DNA of 64,000 nucleotides, taken from assembly GCA_964520905.1 (NCBI GenBank), contig CAZFQL010000008.1:62001-126000 (forward strand), given 5' to 3'. The notes beneath the pieces were generated by a model. The model saw nothing but the letters and a program-made list of their open reading frames with translations. It ran no database searches and had not been told where the DNA came from. A program made the translations under genes and the position numbers. Of the stretch, positions 36,435-44,928 are shown piece after piece (position 1 is the stretch's first letter; every line of letters starts with the position of its first letter). The stretch is from JAGVIE01 sp964520905. GTDB taxonomy: Bacteria; Bacteroidota; Ignavibacteria; UBA10030; SZUA-254.

Positions 36435-36466
36435 AAAGCTGGGGTCTAAACAACTCCAGCTTTTTT
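36435..36466 (+). terminator. Intercistronic terminator/attenuator
   Basis: AAAGCTGG / CCAGCTTT stem with a 14-base loop followed by TTTTTT. It lies between the first and second genes of the operon; no separate promoter is obvious downstream, so partial read-through is likely. Confidence 0.7.
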
Positions 36467-36494
36467 ATATTTTGAAGATGAAAGGAATAAAATT

Positions 36495-36935
36495 ATGAAG
36501 CTAACAAATACGATAATGTTTACAGTACTTATGCTGTTTTCTCTGTTGCCGGCTTTTGCACAGACAGGAAAATCAAGCAGCTCGGGGAACTCAGATAAGG
36601 ATGGTGTAATGTCGGTTAGCGGGATAATAACAAAAGTCAATCACCCGTACGCCACATTGAAAGCTGAGAGTGGAAGAGAATACCAGATACACATGGGACC
36701 ATATTGGTACTGGCAACGTGAAAAGTTTGAGCTGAAACATAACGCCAAAGCCAGAGTCCGTGGTGAAGTTGAGAATGTAAATGGGCAGTATCATTTTTAT
36801 CCATGGGAAATCGCTCAAGATGGTAAATCGATATCGCTTGCCGATGAAAATGGCATTCCTAAATGGGCAGGCGTTAAAAACAAAGCAGGCAAGATGCAAG
36901 GTAAAGGACAAGGACGGAACAATCGCTGGAAGTAA
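36495..36935 (+). CDS. Small secreted OB-fold-like protein
   Basis: 146 residues with a signal peptide (ends about PAFAQ, residue 22). The middle part (MSVSGIITKVNHPYATLKAES ..., about 39-110, split here) has the strand pattern of small periplasmic OB-fold proteins; the C-terminus is basic and Gly/Lys/Gln-rich (GKMQGKGQGRNNRWK), similar in composition to the neighbouring small proteins. Second gene of the sigma-54-type operon. No specific function is recognised. Confidence 0.75.
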   Translation: MKLTNTIMFTVLMLFSLLPAFAQTGKSSSSGNSDKDGVMSVSGIITKVNHPYATLKAESGREYQIHMGPYWYWQREKFELKHNAKARVRGEVENVNGQYHFYPWEIAQDGKSISLADENGIPKWAGVKNKAGKMQGKGQGRNNRWK

Positions 36936-37001
36936 TTAAATATATTAGAATTTATATCATTATATTTATGAGTATCAATTTTAATATTGGAGAAAAACAT
37001 T

Positions 37002-37328
37002 ATGAAAACAATTTGGATAATATTAACAATAATAATCTTAGCGGCAGTTGAATCGACCGCACAAGCGGTTCAAGATTCCGGCGCTGTAAGACAGGAACAA
37101 AACGAGAACAAATTACGACAGCACAAGATGGTTGACGAAAATGCTGACGGAATCGATGATAGACAACAGCAACAAGGAAAGAAGTTTAAAAACAAAAAAG
37201 ACAAATTCATCGATCGAGACGGCGATGGAATTTGCGACGATCGTGCAAGCGGATTGGGTTGGCGATTAGGTGGAAAAAATTCAGTAAAACAAGGTGGCCA
37301 AAAGAAAGGTCCCGGAGGACAACAATGA
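37002..37328 (+). CDS. Small secreted protein with D-x-D-x-D-G loop
   Basis: 108 residues from the ATG at 37002 (GGAGAAA upstream); a TTG at 36987 extends the frame but has no ribosome site. Signal peptide ends near ESTAQA. The mature part is highly charged, with two acidic loops, DENADGIDDRQ and DRDGDGICDDR, the second a good calcium-binding-type loop, and a Gly/Lys/Gln tail. It resembles the product of 36039 in design, so the two may be partners or diverged paralogues. Its stop overlaps the next start (ATGA). Confidence 0.75.
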   Translation: MKTIWIILTIIILAAVESTAQAVQDSGAVRQEQNENKLRQHKMVDENADGIDDRQQQQGKKFKNKKDKFIDRDGDGICDDRASGLGWRLGGKNSVKQGGQKKGPGGQQ

Positions 37329-38467
37329 AATTATCTTATGCTCTAAACATACTCGTTGCATTAGTTGTGTTTACTTCCAACGGATTGAGCCAATGGAGTT
37401 TGCAAACAGGTTTGAACTGTAAGTATGACGATAACATAAATAATAACTATCTCCAGATTAAAGATAAGATTACATCACTTGCATTTACCGGATCATACAC
37501 GTGGGAAACCGACTATTCTGCGACAGAGATGTTTTATTCAGGTTCAATGAATTATTATAGTAGTACAATCGACAGAACATTTCACTACCATTCTATCGGC
37601 ATTGATTATAATCATCTCTATGGCGAAGAGCAAGAGACGCATCTCAATCTCGGCGCTTCATATAATACAAGAATCAACAGGAACGATTATACATTATACG
37701 ACCACACCCAACTGAGCGCATTCGGCACGCTAAAATTCCCGATCGCCGAACGTTTTGTCGGTATGACCGGCTATTCGTTCACTTATTTGAACATGAAAGA
37801 AGTACCCGATTTTAATTACATCGAGCACGCAGCTTTTTTTCAATTAAAAAGCTTCTTGCCAACTCGAACAACTATCATTTTGCAAACCGACCTTGGATAT
37901 AAGATGTATACAACGCCAAATATAGATACAAGTTACACCGCAGGGACCGGAAGATGGGGAGAAAAGAATTCTTCAAGTACATCTTCATATCCCGGTGTAA
38001 CACAATTGATAGGCATGGTGCGAATTGGACAAGCAATAGTTGATGGTACCGGTTTAAGTTTATCCGGGCGATACATTTTAAATCTCCAAACCGAATCACG
38101 TTATATATTGTCGTACGATGGAATACTTTCCGGGGATGATATTTTTGACGACCAGTATTCATATGAGGGTCCTTCGGCAAATATTACACTAACACAGTTA
38201 TTGCCGGCTCAGGTCGTAATCAAAATGACCGCAGGGATACAAAGCCGCAATTACCTTCTAAGACCGGCGTACGATCTTATTGGAACTGTAATCGCCGACA
38301 GAAGGATTGATACACAAAAAAATATCTTTTTATCTGCGGAAAAAAACTTTGAGGAATTAGGACTCTCTCTCGGTCTATCGTATGAATATCTCTTAAATTC
38401 CTCTAACGATGAGTATTTCAATTACAGCAACAACATCTTTGGTATAGGCTTGATGTATGAGTATTAA
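37325..38467 (+). CDS. Outer-membrane beta-barrel protein
   Basis: 380 residues from the ATG at 37325, which overlaps the preceding stop by 4 bases; the longer frame from 37232 runs through the previous gene. Signal peptide ends near NGLSQW. The mature protein alternates aromatic and polar residues (YTWETDYSATEMFYSGSMNYY, split pattern), has many Tyr pairs and ends with an aromatic residue (GIGLMYEY). It probably forms a barrel of 14 or more strands. Translational coupling to the small Asp-loop protein suggests that they act together at the outer membrane. Confidence 0.8.
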   Translation: MKLSYALNILVALVVFTSNGLSQWSLQTGLNCKYDDNINNNYLQIKDKITSLAFTGSYTWETDYSATEMFYSGSMNYYSSTIDRTFHYHSIGIDYNHLYGEEQETHLNLGASYNTRINRNDYTLYDHTQLSAFGTLKFPIAERFVGMTGYSFTYLNMKEVPDFNYIEHAAFFQLKSFLPTRTTIILQTDLGYKMYTTPNIDTSYTAGTGRWGEKNSSSTSSYPGVTQLIGMVRIGQAIVDGTGLSLSGRYILNLQTESRYILSYDGILSGDDIFDDQYSYEGPSANITLTQLLPAQVVIKMTAGIQSRNYLLRPAYDLIGTVIADRRIDTQKNIFLSAEKNFEELGLSLGLSYEYLLNSSNDEYFNYSNNIFGIGLMYEY

Positions 38468-38513
38468 TAATAAAACTAATTAACCGAATTATTAACAATA
38501 TAGGAGAAATATT

Positions 38514-39299
38514 ATGAAAAATTCATTACTATTTTTGATCGCTTTATTCCTGATAATTACAGGATGCGAAAAATCGGTTGTTGAACCGGTACCTGGACCT
38601 GGCGAATTGAAGTTATATCTTGTAGATTCTCCGGGTGATTACGATGAAGTTAACATCGTTGTTAACCGGGTTGAAGTTCATAATTCAGATACCGATACTA
38701 TTACCGGCTGGTCAGTAATAAACAACACACCAGCTACTTACGATTTACTTAAACTCCGGAACGGTGCAAGTTCTATATTAGGCACTGCAAAACTCACTCC
38801 CGGGCATTACACACAGCTACGTCTAATGATCGATAGCGGAAGCAATGTTGTTGTGAACGGTATAAAATATAATCTCGTAATACCAAGCGGGATGGAGAGC
38901 GGTATCAAACTAACACATGCCTTCACGATTGAAGCCGATAAATTGTATGAATTAACGCTCGATTTTGATGCGGATAAATCGATTCAACTTCTCGGAAGCA
39001 ATACATACAAATTACAACCAACTATCCGCGTCGTTTCGAATGTCATATCGGGAACGATTTCGGGGAAAATTCTTCCAACCATTGCAAGTGCATTGGTGCA
39101 AACCACGGTTGGACTCGACACGGTTTCAACCATGCCCGATACTTCAGGAAATTTTAAGCTCATGGCGCTGCCCGAAGGAACATACACTCTTAAAATCGTT
39201 CCTTCGAACACAGCATACAAAGATTCAACTATCTCCAGCGTTGCTGTCGTCAAACAACTAGACAACAACATTGGTACGATAACACTTCCAACGAATTAA
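38514..39299 (+). CDS. DUF4382 lipoprotein with carboxypeptidase-like C-domain
   Basis: 261 residues. Lipobox ITGC (Cys18) follows a short hydrophobic signal. The DUF4382 domain is clear (GELKLYLVDSPGDYDEVNIV and VEVHNSDTD, about 28-170), and a CarboxypepD-reg Ig-like domain follows (ISGKILPTIASALVQTTVGLD ..., split here). Proteins of this kind are cell-surface lipoproteins of Bacteroidota. Last gene of the operon; a strong terminator begins 24 bases after its stop. Confidence 0.88.
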   Translation: MKNSLLFLIALFLIITGCEKSVVEPVPGPGELKLYLVDSPGDYDEVNIVVNRVEVHNSDTDTITGWSVINNTPATYDLLKLRNGASSILGTAKLTPGHYTQLRLMIDSGSNVVVNGIKYNLVIPSGMESGIKLTHAFTIEADKLYELTLDFDADKSIQLLGSNTYKLQPTIRVVSNVISGTISGKILPTIASALVQTTVGLDTVSTMPDTSGNFKLMALPEGTYTLKIVPSNTAYKDSTISSVAVVKQLDNNIGTITLPTN

Positions 39300-39322
39300 A
39301 GTTCGTTGAATAATTGTTGTGT

Positions 39323-39360
39323 ACATCCTGAGAACTTCATGTTCTCAGGATGTTTTTTTT
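39323..39360 (+). terminator. Strong rho-independent terminator
   Basis: A perfect 13-bp stem ACATCCTGAGAAC / GTTCTCAGGATGT with a 5-base loop (TTCAT) is followed by a run of T. It ends the 36039-39299 operon; on the other strand the A-run also lets it serve the convergent gene at 39387. Confidence 0.9.
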
Positions 39361-39386
39361 GTAGAGTCGATGTTGGGTTAAAGCTA

Positions 39387-40196
39387 TTAATGCTGATGCG
39401 GTTTCTTTTCACTTTCAATCTTTTTTGAGAACACAAAGAAGTATCCGGCAGGTTTATCTGAAAGATTTTTTATTTCGTGCTTGGTCTCAGGTGGAATGTA
39501 TGTCATTTCTCCTGAAACAAGTGTTATTGGTAAAATTCCTTCCTTGAATACGGTAATTGTTCCATCCAGACAATAAACAATTTCCCGATAATTCCCTGAG
39601 TTATGTTTTTCAGTGCTATCTCCAGGTGATAGCCATTTTTTACCTGAACCAAAACCTTCGGCTTCAAATTCTATAACATTGAGATTAATCCGGTCTACTG
39701 ATGCAGGAATGATTTCACCCGGCTTGGGTGCAGTTGCCTTTACCTCACTGATGCTTACCCCCTTTGCATGGATGCGGCTAATTAATGAAAATTTCGGGAC
39801 TTTTATTCCCTTTCTGAATGAATGTCCTTGCCAGTGAAGAACTCGCGACTCGGGATAAATTTTCTGATAAAACATCCCTTCAACCATTACTTCGTATCCT
39901 GCACAGTCGGTTGGGAACTTGTGAACCAACTCTGGGAAGTTCACAACAATACCCTCACCTGTTCCATCTTTTGAAACAACTTCGATGAAACATCCTTCGT
40001 TGGTACAAGCCGATGCAATGATTCCTTCGATCTTCACATCGCGGTTGAAATATTTTTCTGGATGCTCCGTTAGCTCGGTGATAGGTGTTGTTTCTTCTAG
40101 TTTCAAGTCTTTGCCGATATGTTTCCATTGTGCATCCACTGGAGTAAAAGTCATCTCGATTAACAAGATGATGATTGCAATTTGTCGTATTCGCAT
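39387..40196 (-). CDS. Periplasmic DUF4920-like OB domain fused to a cupin
   Basis: 269 residues from the ATG at 40196 (AAAGGAAAAA upstream, signal peptide ends at about VDAQW). The N-terminal half (TPITELTEHPEKYFNRDVKI, VEGMFYQ) is an OB-like domain of the DUF4920 type with a Cys pair ASACTNEGCF. The C-terminal half is a single cupin: GDSTEKHNSGNYREIVYCLDG then PPETKHEI, the two half-motifs that would hold a metal (split lists). The C-terminal EKKPHQH is His-rich. A secreted metal-binding or redox role is likely but unproven. Confidence 0.75.
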   Translation of the reverse strand: MRIRQIAIIILLIEMTFTPVDAQWKHIGKDLKLEETTPITELTEHPEKYFNRDVKIEGIIASACTNEGCFIEVVSKDGTGEGIVVNFPELVHKFPTDCAGYEVMVEGMFYQKIYPESRVLHWQGHSFRKGIKVPKFSLISRIHAKGVSISEVKATAPKPGEIIPASVDRINLNVIEFEAEGFGSGKKWLSPGDSTEKHNSGNYREIVYCLDGTITVFKEGILPITLVSGEMTYIPPETKHEIKNLSDKPAGYFFVFSKKIESEKKPHQH

Positions 40197-40231
40197 GATT
40201 TTTCCTTTAATTGGTTTTACAAGATAAAATT

Positions 40232-40750
40232 TCATTTCATTGTATTTTGGATAGTAAATTCCCAAGCACAAAAAGCATTAGTGACAGGATCGAGTGGACA
40301 ACTGATACAACGGGTTCGGATACGAGAATCGATTGTTTGTGCAAACCGGGTAAACTCTACTGTACCAACCGACTTGCAAGGGAACGCCGGAAAATTTTTC
40401 TCAATGCGTGTTTTCTGAACACGGCATTCCACCATCCTAAATATCATTGTCTTATCATTTATCCATTCAATTTCTTGTTTATTGATTGCAGCATACATAC
40501 GATAACCGAACGCCCGTTCCAGCGCTTTCAAACCGCCTTTTTCGGGAATGCTAAATTCCTTCATAATCCGTCGAGCTTCTGCAACAGCAAACCTGTTCCA
40601 CGATTTAGTATCAAGTTCGATGGCTGCTTCTATTCCATATTTTTCTTCAGCCGCTAAAAACCAACAACCATCGTGAGCCAACCAATTTTTTGCATATACT
40701 TTAATTAGTTTAATTAATTCAACCTTACTCAACTTTTCGATATGTTCCAT
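40232..40750 (-). CDS. DUF6125-type cytosolic protein with conserved cysteines
   Basis: 172 residues. The C-terminal half has the cysteine pattern CRVQ ... FPCKSVG ... CISCP ... FCAWEF together with FAQTIDSRI, as in DUF6125 proteins related to L-2-amino-thiazoline-4-carboxylate hydrolases. The N-terminal half is helical (YAKNWLAHDGCWFLAAEEKYG). Clustered cysteines suggest a metal or Fe-S site. It starts directly after the stop of the methyltransferase gene, so the two are co-translated and possibly act on the same substrate. Confidence 0.7.
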   Translation of the reverse strand: MEHIEKLSKVELIKLIKVYAKNWLAHDGCWFLAAEEKYGIEAAIELDTKSWNRFAVAEARRIMKEFSIPEKGGLKALERAFGYRMYAAINKQEIEWINDKTMIFRMVECRVQKTRIEKNFPAFPCKSVGTVEFTRFAQTIDSRIRTRCISCPLDPVTNAFCAWEFTIQNTMK

Positions 40751-41371
40751 TTATTTTTTCTTCTTACCTGATGCGATTAATGTAACATTTAATTGTGTGT
40801 GAATTTCTTTAACTTCGTGATAGTCTGTTTCCAGAAGCGGTTTTAATTTATCCATACTCAAATTACCACGCGGGTGATCGTCTCCATAGAGGATGCGATG
40901 AACTTTTTGAAGTTCAGTAAAGCCCAGTTCATTGAAGTCGCCTATTAACAATGAATTCTTTCCCGAGTGTACGCGAATTAGCTCTCTTAAACAAACCTCT
41001 GGGCGATCAAGATGATGAAAAGTATTCATCGATATTACTGATGAAAAACTACCATCGTCAAAGGGTAACAATTCCATGTCGATTGTAAGTAGCTTCACCT
41101 TATGGAGATACTCTTTTGCAATACGCAGCTTAGCTTCCTCTCTGTCTTCGGTCGATACATCGCCTGTAACTACATCATGGCCGAGCCGGGTTAGCAAAGC
41201 CGACATTCTTCCTGTTCCTGTAGCAAGTTCGAGTATCGGCTGGTGGGTGTCTAATGTAGCATGACTGAGGATTTCATAATACTCAACTGCCAAATTATAT
41301 CCCCAACTCTCGAGTAATTTATCGCTCTCAGTTTTATAAATTGAATCCAGTAATATTTTAATATCCTGCAT
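40751..41371 (-). CDS. Class I SAM-dependent methyltransferase
   Basis: 206 residues with motif I as LELATGTGRMSALL, an acidic residue ending the second strand (VTGDVS), and motif IV-like SVISMNTFHHLDRP. It belongs to the UbiE/Methyltransf_11 group that modifies small molecules. It is followed without a gap by the DUF6125 gene. A 165-base gap with no visible gene (41372-41536) separates it from the next methyltransferase. Confidence 0.88.
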   Translation of the reverse strand: MQDIKILLDSIYKTESDKLLESWGYNLAVEYYEILSHATLDTHQPILELATGTGRMSALLTRLGHDVVTGDVSTEDREEAKLRIAKEYLHKVKLLTIDMELLPFDDGSFSSVISMNTFHHLDRPEVCLRELIRVHSGKNSLLIGDFNELGFTELQKVHRILYGDDHPRGNLSMDKLKPLLETDYHEVKEIHTQLNVTLIASGKKKK

Positions 41372-41536
41372 GTTAATTGTTATTTTTTAAATAATGTTTA
41401 TCAACGAGTTCTACTGTACATCTTATGCCATCGCAACTAATGGCTGAATCGGAACACCGAAATTCTGGTTGAAGGTGAACGAATTATTCCAATTGGTTTA
41501 AAACAAATTTGTTTGTTCACAGATAGTTATTTCTTT

Positions 41537-42157
41537 TTATTTTATCAACATTACAAGATGACTCGTTGAGGGTTGATTTTTTATTTCAGTAACAATTTTA
41601 AGTCCGGCTTTGTTTGCCAAATCATAAATGCCATTTTTAGCCACATAGCTTTTATAATTTCTGTAATGTTGCGAACCGGCGGCAAATTCAATCACTTCGT
41701 TCAATATACTCCAAAAGCAGTTTGGCTTAGGAACAAGATAATCACCGATTATAATTTTATCTGCAATCATTGATATTTCGGTTAAGAGTTTTACTCGTTC
41801 ATCAACATTTACTTCGTGAATAACATAAGTCAGCACCGCATAATTAAAATGTTCTTGACCGTCGGAAATTATTTCACCTATACTCTTATGCTGAAAAGAA
41901 ATTTTTTTATTTGGATTTTTTGAAAGTGTTTGATTAGCTCTGTCGATATTGCTACTTGATAAATCTATTCCCAAAACATACCTACATTTATCAGCAATAG
42001 AAAAAGAGAAACGACCGGTTCCGCATCCAACATCTATTATGTTAGAATTTGGTTCAATAAGATTTTTTATCTGTCCAAATAATCTATCCTGGCTTGGAGC
42101 TATGAACTTATCGTAAAACCAGCCGTCGTACCAGTGATCTTTGTTTTCGTTGATCAT
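41537..42157 (-). CDS. Class I SAM-dependent methyltransferase
   Basis: 206 residues with motif I IDVGCGTGRFSFSI and the second-strand acidic residue in LGIDLSSSNIDRAN. The segment HFNYAVLTYVIHEVNVDERV carries the post-IV helix. It is not the same subfamily as its neighbour at 40751. Its start overlaps the stop of the PLP enzyme gene by 4 bases, so it probably acts in sulfur or amine metabolism with it, perhaps as a thiol methyltransferase that takes up methanethiol or H2S released by the lyase; this last point is inference. Confidence 0.85.
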   Translation of the reverse strand: MINENKDHWYDGWFYDKFIAPSQDRLFGQIKNLIEPNSNIIDVGCGTGRFSFSIADKCRYVLGIDLSSSNIDRANQTLSKNPNKKISFQHKSIGEIISDGQEHFNYAVLTYVIHEVNVDERVKLLTEISMIADKIIIGDYLVPKPNCFWSILNEVIEFAAGSQHYRNYKSYVAKNGIYDLANKAGLKIVTEIKNQPSTSHLVMLIK

Positions 42158-43347
42158 ATTTCCGTTTTCATCATTTTTAATCCATTTTCCAAATCTGCAA
42201 CGATATCTTCAACGTCTTCGATGCCGACCGATAATCTTATTAAATCATCGGTAATACCGGCTTTAAGTTTGTCTTCTTTCGATACTTTTGAATGCGTCAT
42301 AGATGCCGGATGCTGGATTAACGTTTCCACACCGCCAAGCGAAACAGCGAGTAATGCTAATTGCACATTATTCATTAAAATTTTGGCTGCATCGAAACCG
42401 CCTTTTAATCCGAAGCTAATGATAGAACCACTGCCGCGCATTTGTTTTTTTCCAAGATGATATTGCGGATGAGATTCCAACCCCGGATACTTTATCCATG
42501 CTACTTTGGGATGTTGCTCGAGGAATTGAGCAACCCGATGAGCGCTTTGTTGCGCCCTCTCGATACGGATGCCCAATGTTTTCAGACCACGTAAAACCAG
42601 ATATGCTTGATGTGGGTCCATATTACAACCGAGATTAATCATCATACTTCGCAGTTGAGTATAGATATTTTTTTCTTTTGCAATTATAATTCCGGCTACA
42701 ACATCTGCATGTCCGTTAATAGATTTAGTCATAGAATGAAAAACGATATCGGCTCCGAGGTCTAACGGGTTCTGCAAATACGGACTGCAGAATGTATTAT
42801 CTACAACTAATAAAATACCATGCTCATGTGCAATTTTGGCACAGGCGGCAAGATCGGTAATGTCCATTGTTGGATTTGCCGGGGTTTCGATGTACAAAAT
42901 TTTTGTGTTCGGACGAATCGCTTTTTTAATGTTATCAATATTGGTTGTGTTGATATATGTAGATTGAAAACCGAACCTCGTGAATTGTTTTTCCATAACG
43001 CCGCGTGCGGGTCCGTAAATTGCATCGGTGCTAACAATATGATCTCCGCTGCTCATCAATGCCAAATATATAGTAGTTACTGCTGCCATCCCCGAACTAA
43101 CAGCAATGCCTCCGTATCCGTTTTCAAGCGTTGCAATTTGTTGTTCAAGCGCATTAATTGTCGGATTGCCAATTCGTGTGTAGATGTAGCCATCGCTTTC
43201 GCCGGCAAAACATTTGGCACCTTCTTCAGCGCTTGGGAAACCGAAAGTTGAAGTCTGATATATTGGTGTTGTTGCGCTGTGGAATTGATCGTTTATCTCA
43301 CCTGCATGAATTAACTTAGTATTAAATCCTGCTTTGTCGGTTTGCAT
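42154..43347 (-). CDS. Trans-sulfuration PLP enzyme, methionine gamma-lyase type
   Basis: 397 residues, full length for the Cys/Met metabolism family. Present are the phosphate-gripping YxYTRIGNPT loop (about 54-63), VSSGMAAVTT, the PLP-contact aspartate in VVDNTFCSPYLQ, the lysine Schiff-base motif SMTKSINGHADV and the C-terminal SLGGVETLIQHPASMTH. The family includes cystathionine gamma-synthase, gamma-lyase and methionine gamma-lyase; which one cannot be fixed here. It is transcribed with the methyltransferase downstream. A second copy with an internal deletion is at 53805. Confidence 0.92.
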   Translation of the reverse strand: MQTDKAGFNTKLIHAGEINDQFHSATTPIYQTSTFGFPSAEEGAKCFAGESDGYIYTRIGNPTINALEQQIATLENGYGGIAVSSGMAAVTTIYLALMSSGDHIVSTDAIYGPARGVMEKQFTRFGFQSTYINTTNIDNIKKAIRPNTKILYIETPANPTMDITDLAACAKIAHEHGILLVVDNTFCSPYLQNPLDLGADIVFHSMTKSINGHADVVAGIIIAKEKNIYTQLRSMMINLGCNMDPHQAYLVLRGLKTLGIRIERAQQSAHRVAQFLEQHPKVAWIKYPGLESHPQYHLGKKQMRGSGSIISFGLKGGFDAAKILMNNVQLALLAVSLGGVETLIQHPASMTHSKVSKEDKLKAGITDDLIRLSVGIEDVEDIVADLENGLKMMKTEI

Positions 43348-43399
43348 TAAATTTTCCTAATTTATTGTTAATATAATTTGATTAAATATCATTAGTTAC

Positions 43400-43945
43400 T
43401 CAAGGTAAAAGGATCGCCGCTGCTATCACGGTCGTCCACAGACCATTTTTATCACCTTCGGCAGATTGTGTAATGTTAAAAGTTTTTACAATCTTCCCCG
43501 ACATTTTAAAAACTTGCTCTCTTTCATTCCAGTCTACATCGGAATTAAATTCAACTCCGAGAGTTGTAGCAAGCATTTGTGCCGCTAAGTCTTCTGCGTA
43601 ATCACCGGTATTCCGCTCCGTGACTCCAAATGGATGATGTTCCGACAAATATCCATGTTGAGTATTATCTGCCGGGATCGCGACACCAATAGACGAAGAG
43701 ATCAATCTGTTAGGTTCGTTGGTGGCGTTTCGTGCCATTACGGCAAAAGTAATTTGGCCCGGACTTAATTCTTTCAATCCTTCCTCTTTACTAATCCTTT
43801 TGCATCCCGGCGGGAATATACTGCTCACATTTACTAAGTTGCATATCTCAATACCTGCATTTCTGAGGGCAAGCTCAAAAGAACTTAGATAATCTTTGTG
43901 TCTACCTACACCTTTTGTGAAAAATATTTTTGTTGGTATATACAA
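43400..43945 (-). CDS. pdaD: Pyruvoyl-dependent arginine decarboxylase
   Basis: 181 residues from a TTG at 43945, chosen because AGGAG lies 8 bases upstream and because family members begin MYxPxKxFFTKGVG; a longer TTG start at 43972 exists. The self-cleavage site is the Ser41-Ser42 pair in LVNVSSIFPPGC; cleavage generates the pyruvoyl group that decarboxylates arginine to agmatine for polyamine synthesis. The rest (GQITFAVMARNATNEPNRLI, DYAEDLAAQMLATTLG) is standard. It stands alone between NifX-like and PLP enzyme genes. Confidence 0.92.
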   Translation of the reverse strand: MYIPTKIFFTKGVGRHKDYLSSFELALRNAGIEICNLVNVSSIFPPGCKRISKEEGLKELSPGQITFAVMARNATNEPNRLISSSIGVAIPADNTQHGYLSEHHPFGVTERNTGDYAEDLAAQMLATTLGVEFNSDVDWNEREQVFKMSGKIVKTFNITQSAEGDKNGLWTTVIAAAILLP

Positions 43946-44011
43946 TAGAAATACTCCTGTATTCTGAATCAATAGTTATTGTCGGCGTGATGAAATTAAA
44001 TATATTTTGTA

Positions 44012-44425
44012 TTAATGTAATTTTTCAACATGATTGACAATTGTTCCCTTAATAAGTTCCTGAACTGCATCATCAATCATTTCGTTATTTGTGATAATGG
44101 GTTTTATATTTGCGTTTACCATGTGTTGGTATGCGCCGTTACCCATACCACGTGCAACCAATATCTGGCAATCCACAATGGTTGCAGTCATCATGCGATG
44201 TTTTCCCTGTGAATGCTCGTCAAAACCGTGGCCAGGACCATGGTGTTCTCCGTGGTTCTCCTGTCCATGAAAAGTATGGTGTCCCGCTTTCTCGCGCCGT
44301 TCACGATGTGTCATCATACCGTTCTCAATCGTTACAACTTCATAATACTGAGCACGACCAAAATGCTGGCTTATTGTGTTGCCATCGTCGGTGACGAAAG
44401 CGATTTTTAAATTTTTTGTTTCCAT
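44012..44425 (-). CDS. NifX/NifB-like Fe-Mo cofactor-binding domain protein
   Basis: 137 residues of the dinitrogenase iron-molybdenum cofactor family: KIAFVTDDGNTISQHFGRAQYY at the start (split), ILVARGMGNGAYQHM and IKPIITNN in the core. An inserted His-rich stretch (HTFHGQENHGEHHGPGHGFD) between the strands can bind metal. These small proteins outside nif clusters carry Fe-S or metal cofactors. AAAGGAAC precedes the ATG. No nitrogenase genes are in view. Confidence 0.88.
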   Translation of the reverse strand: METKNLKIAFVTDDGNTISQHFGRAQYYEVVTIENGMMTHRERREKAGHHTFHGQENHGEHHGPGHGFDEHSQGKHRMMTATIVDCQILVARGMGNGAYQHMVNANIKPIITNNEMIDDAVQELIKGTIVNHVEKLH

Positions 44426-44530
44426 TTTTGTTCCTTTCTGTGTTAATATTATTTGTTAATTTAAAATATTGCGATAAACTTACTACCATGCTACTTCCCA
44501 TGTATTCTCACAATCTGAACATTTCCTTTT

Positions 44531-44926
44531 TTAAGTTAATTTAAATATACCTTTTGCTGTTACACAAACTTGATCGTTATTTATAATTTGTGCTTCTGCC
44601 CAGCAATATGTTCCCCGTTTTGACTTGAACGAAGCATTAATTGTTATTTCCGAGTTTATTGGCACAACATCCCGGTAACGAATATCTAATCTGCTGGTAA
44701 ACGGATTTTTTTCAAATTTTTTATGTAAACAATTTACCATCGCCGCATCTAATAGTGTGGCTACAATACCACCGTGAACGATTTCATTATAACCTTGATG
44801 ATTATCTGAAATCGTTGTACGGCAAATAACCGATTCACCTTTATCCTCAAATTGTAACTTTAAACCATTTTCATTTGCTTGTCCACAAGCAAAACAAGTT
44901 GGATGGAATTGTAATCTCATATTCAT
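44531..44926 (-). CDS. PaaI-type hotdog thioesterase
   Basis: 131 residues of the hotdog fold: FACGQANENGLKLQF opening, then NEIVHGGIVATLLDAAMVNC where HGG-x-D/E forms the active-site helix of PaaI-like acyl-CoA thioesterases. It hydrolyses acyl or aryl thioesters. The stop is followed by a 105-base gap to the NifX-like gene; upstream the transporter gene ends 2 bases before its ATG, so they are co-transcribed. Confidence 0.88.
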   Translation of the reverse strand: MNMRLQFHPTCFACGQANENGLKLQFEDKGESVICRTTISDNHQGYNEIVHGGIVATLLDAAMVNCLHKKFEKNPFTSRLDIRYRDVVPINSEITINASFKSKRGTYCWAEAQIINNDQVCVTAKGIFKLT

Positions 44927-44928
44927 TA

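Noticed and set aside
36096..36640. Minus-strand frames opposite the small Gly-rich protein genes
   Set aside because: They are low-complexity shadows of the plus-strand Gly/Asp codons; the plus-strand frames have signal peptides and ribosome sites.
41372..41536. Possible gene remnant between the two methyltransferase genes
   Set aside because: No frame of useful length, no similarity to the neighbours and no motif.
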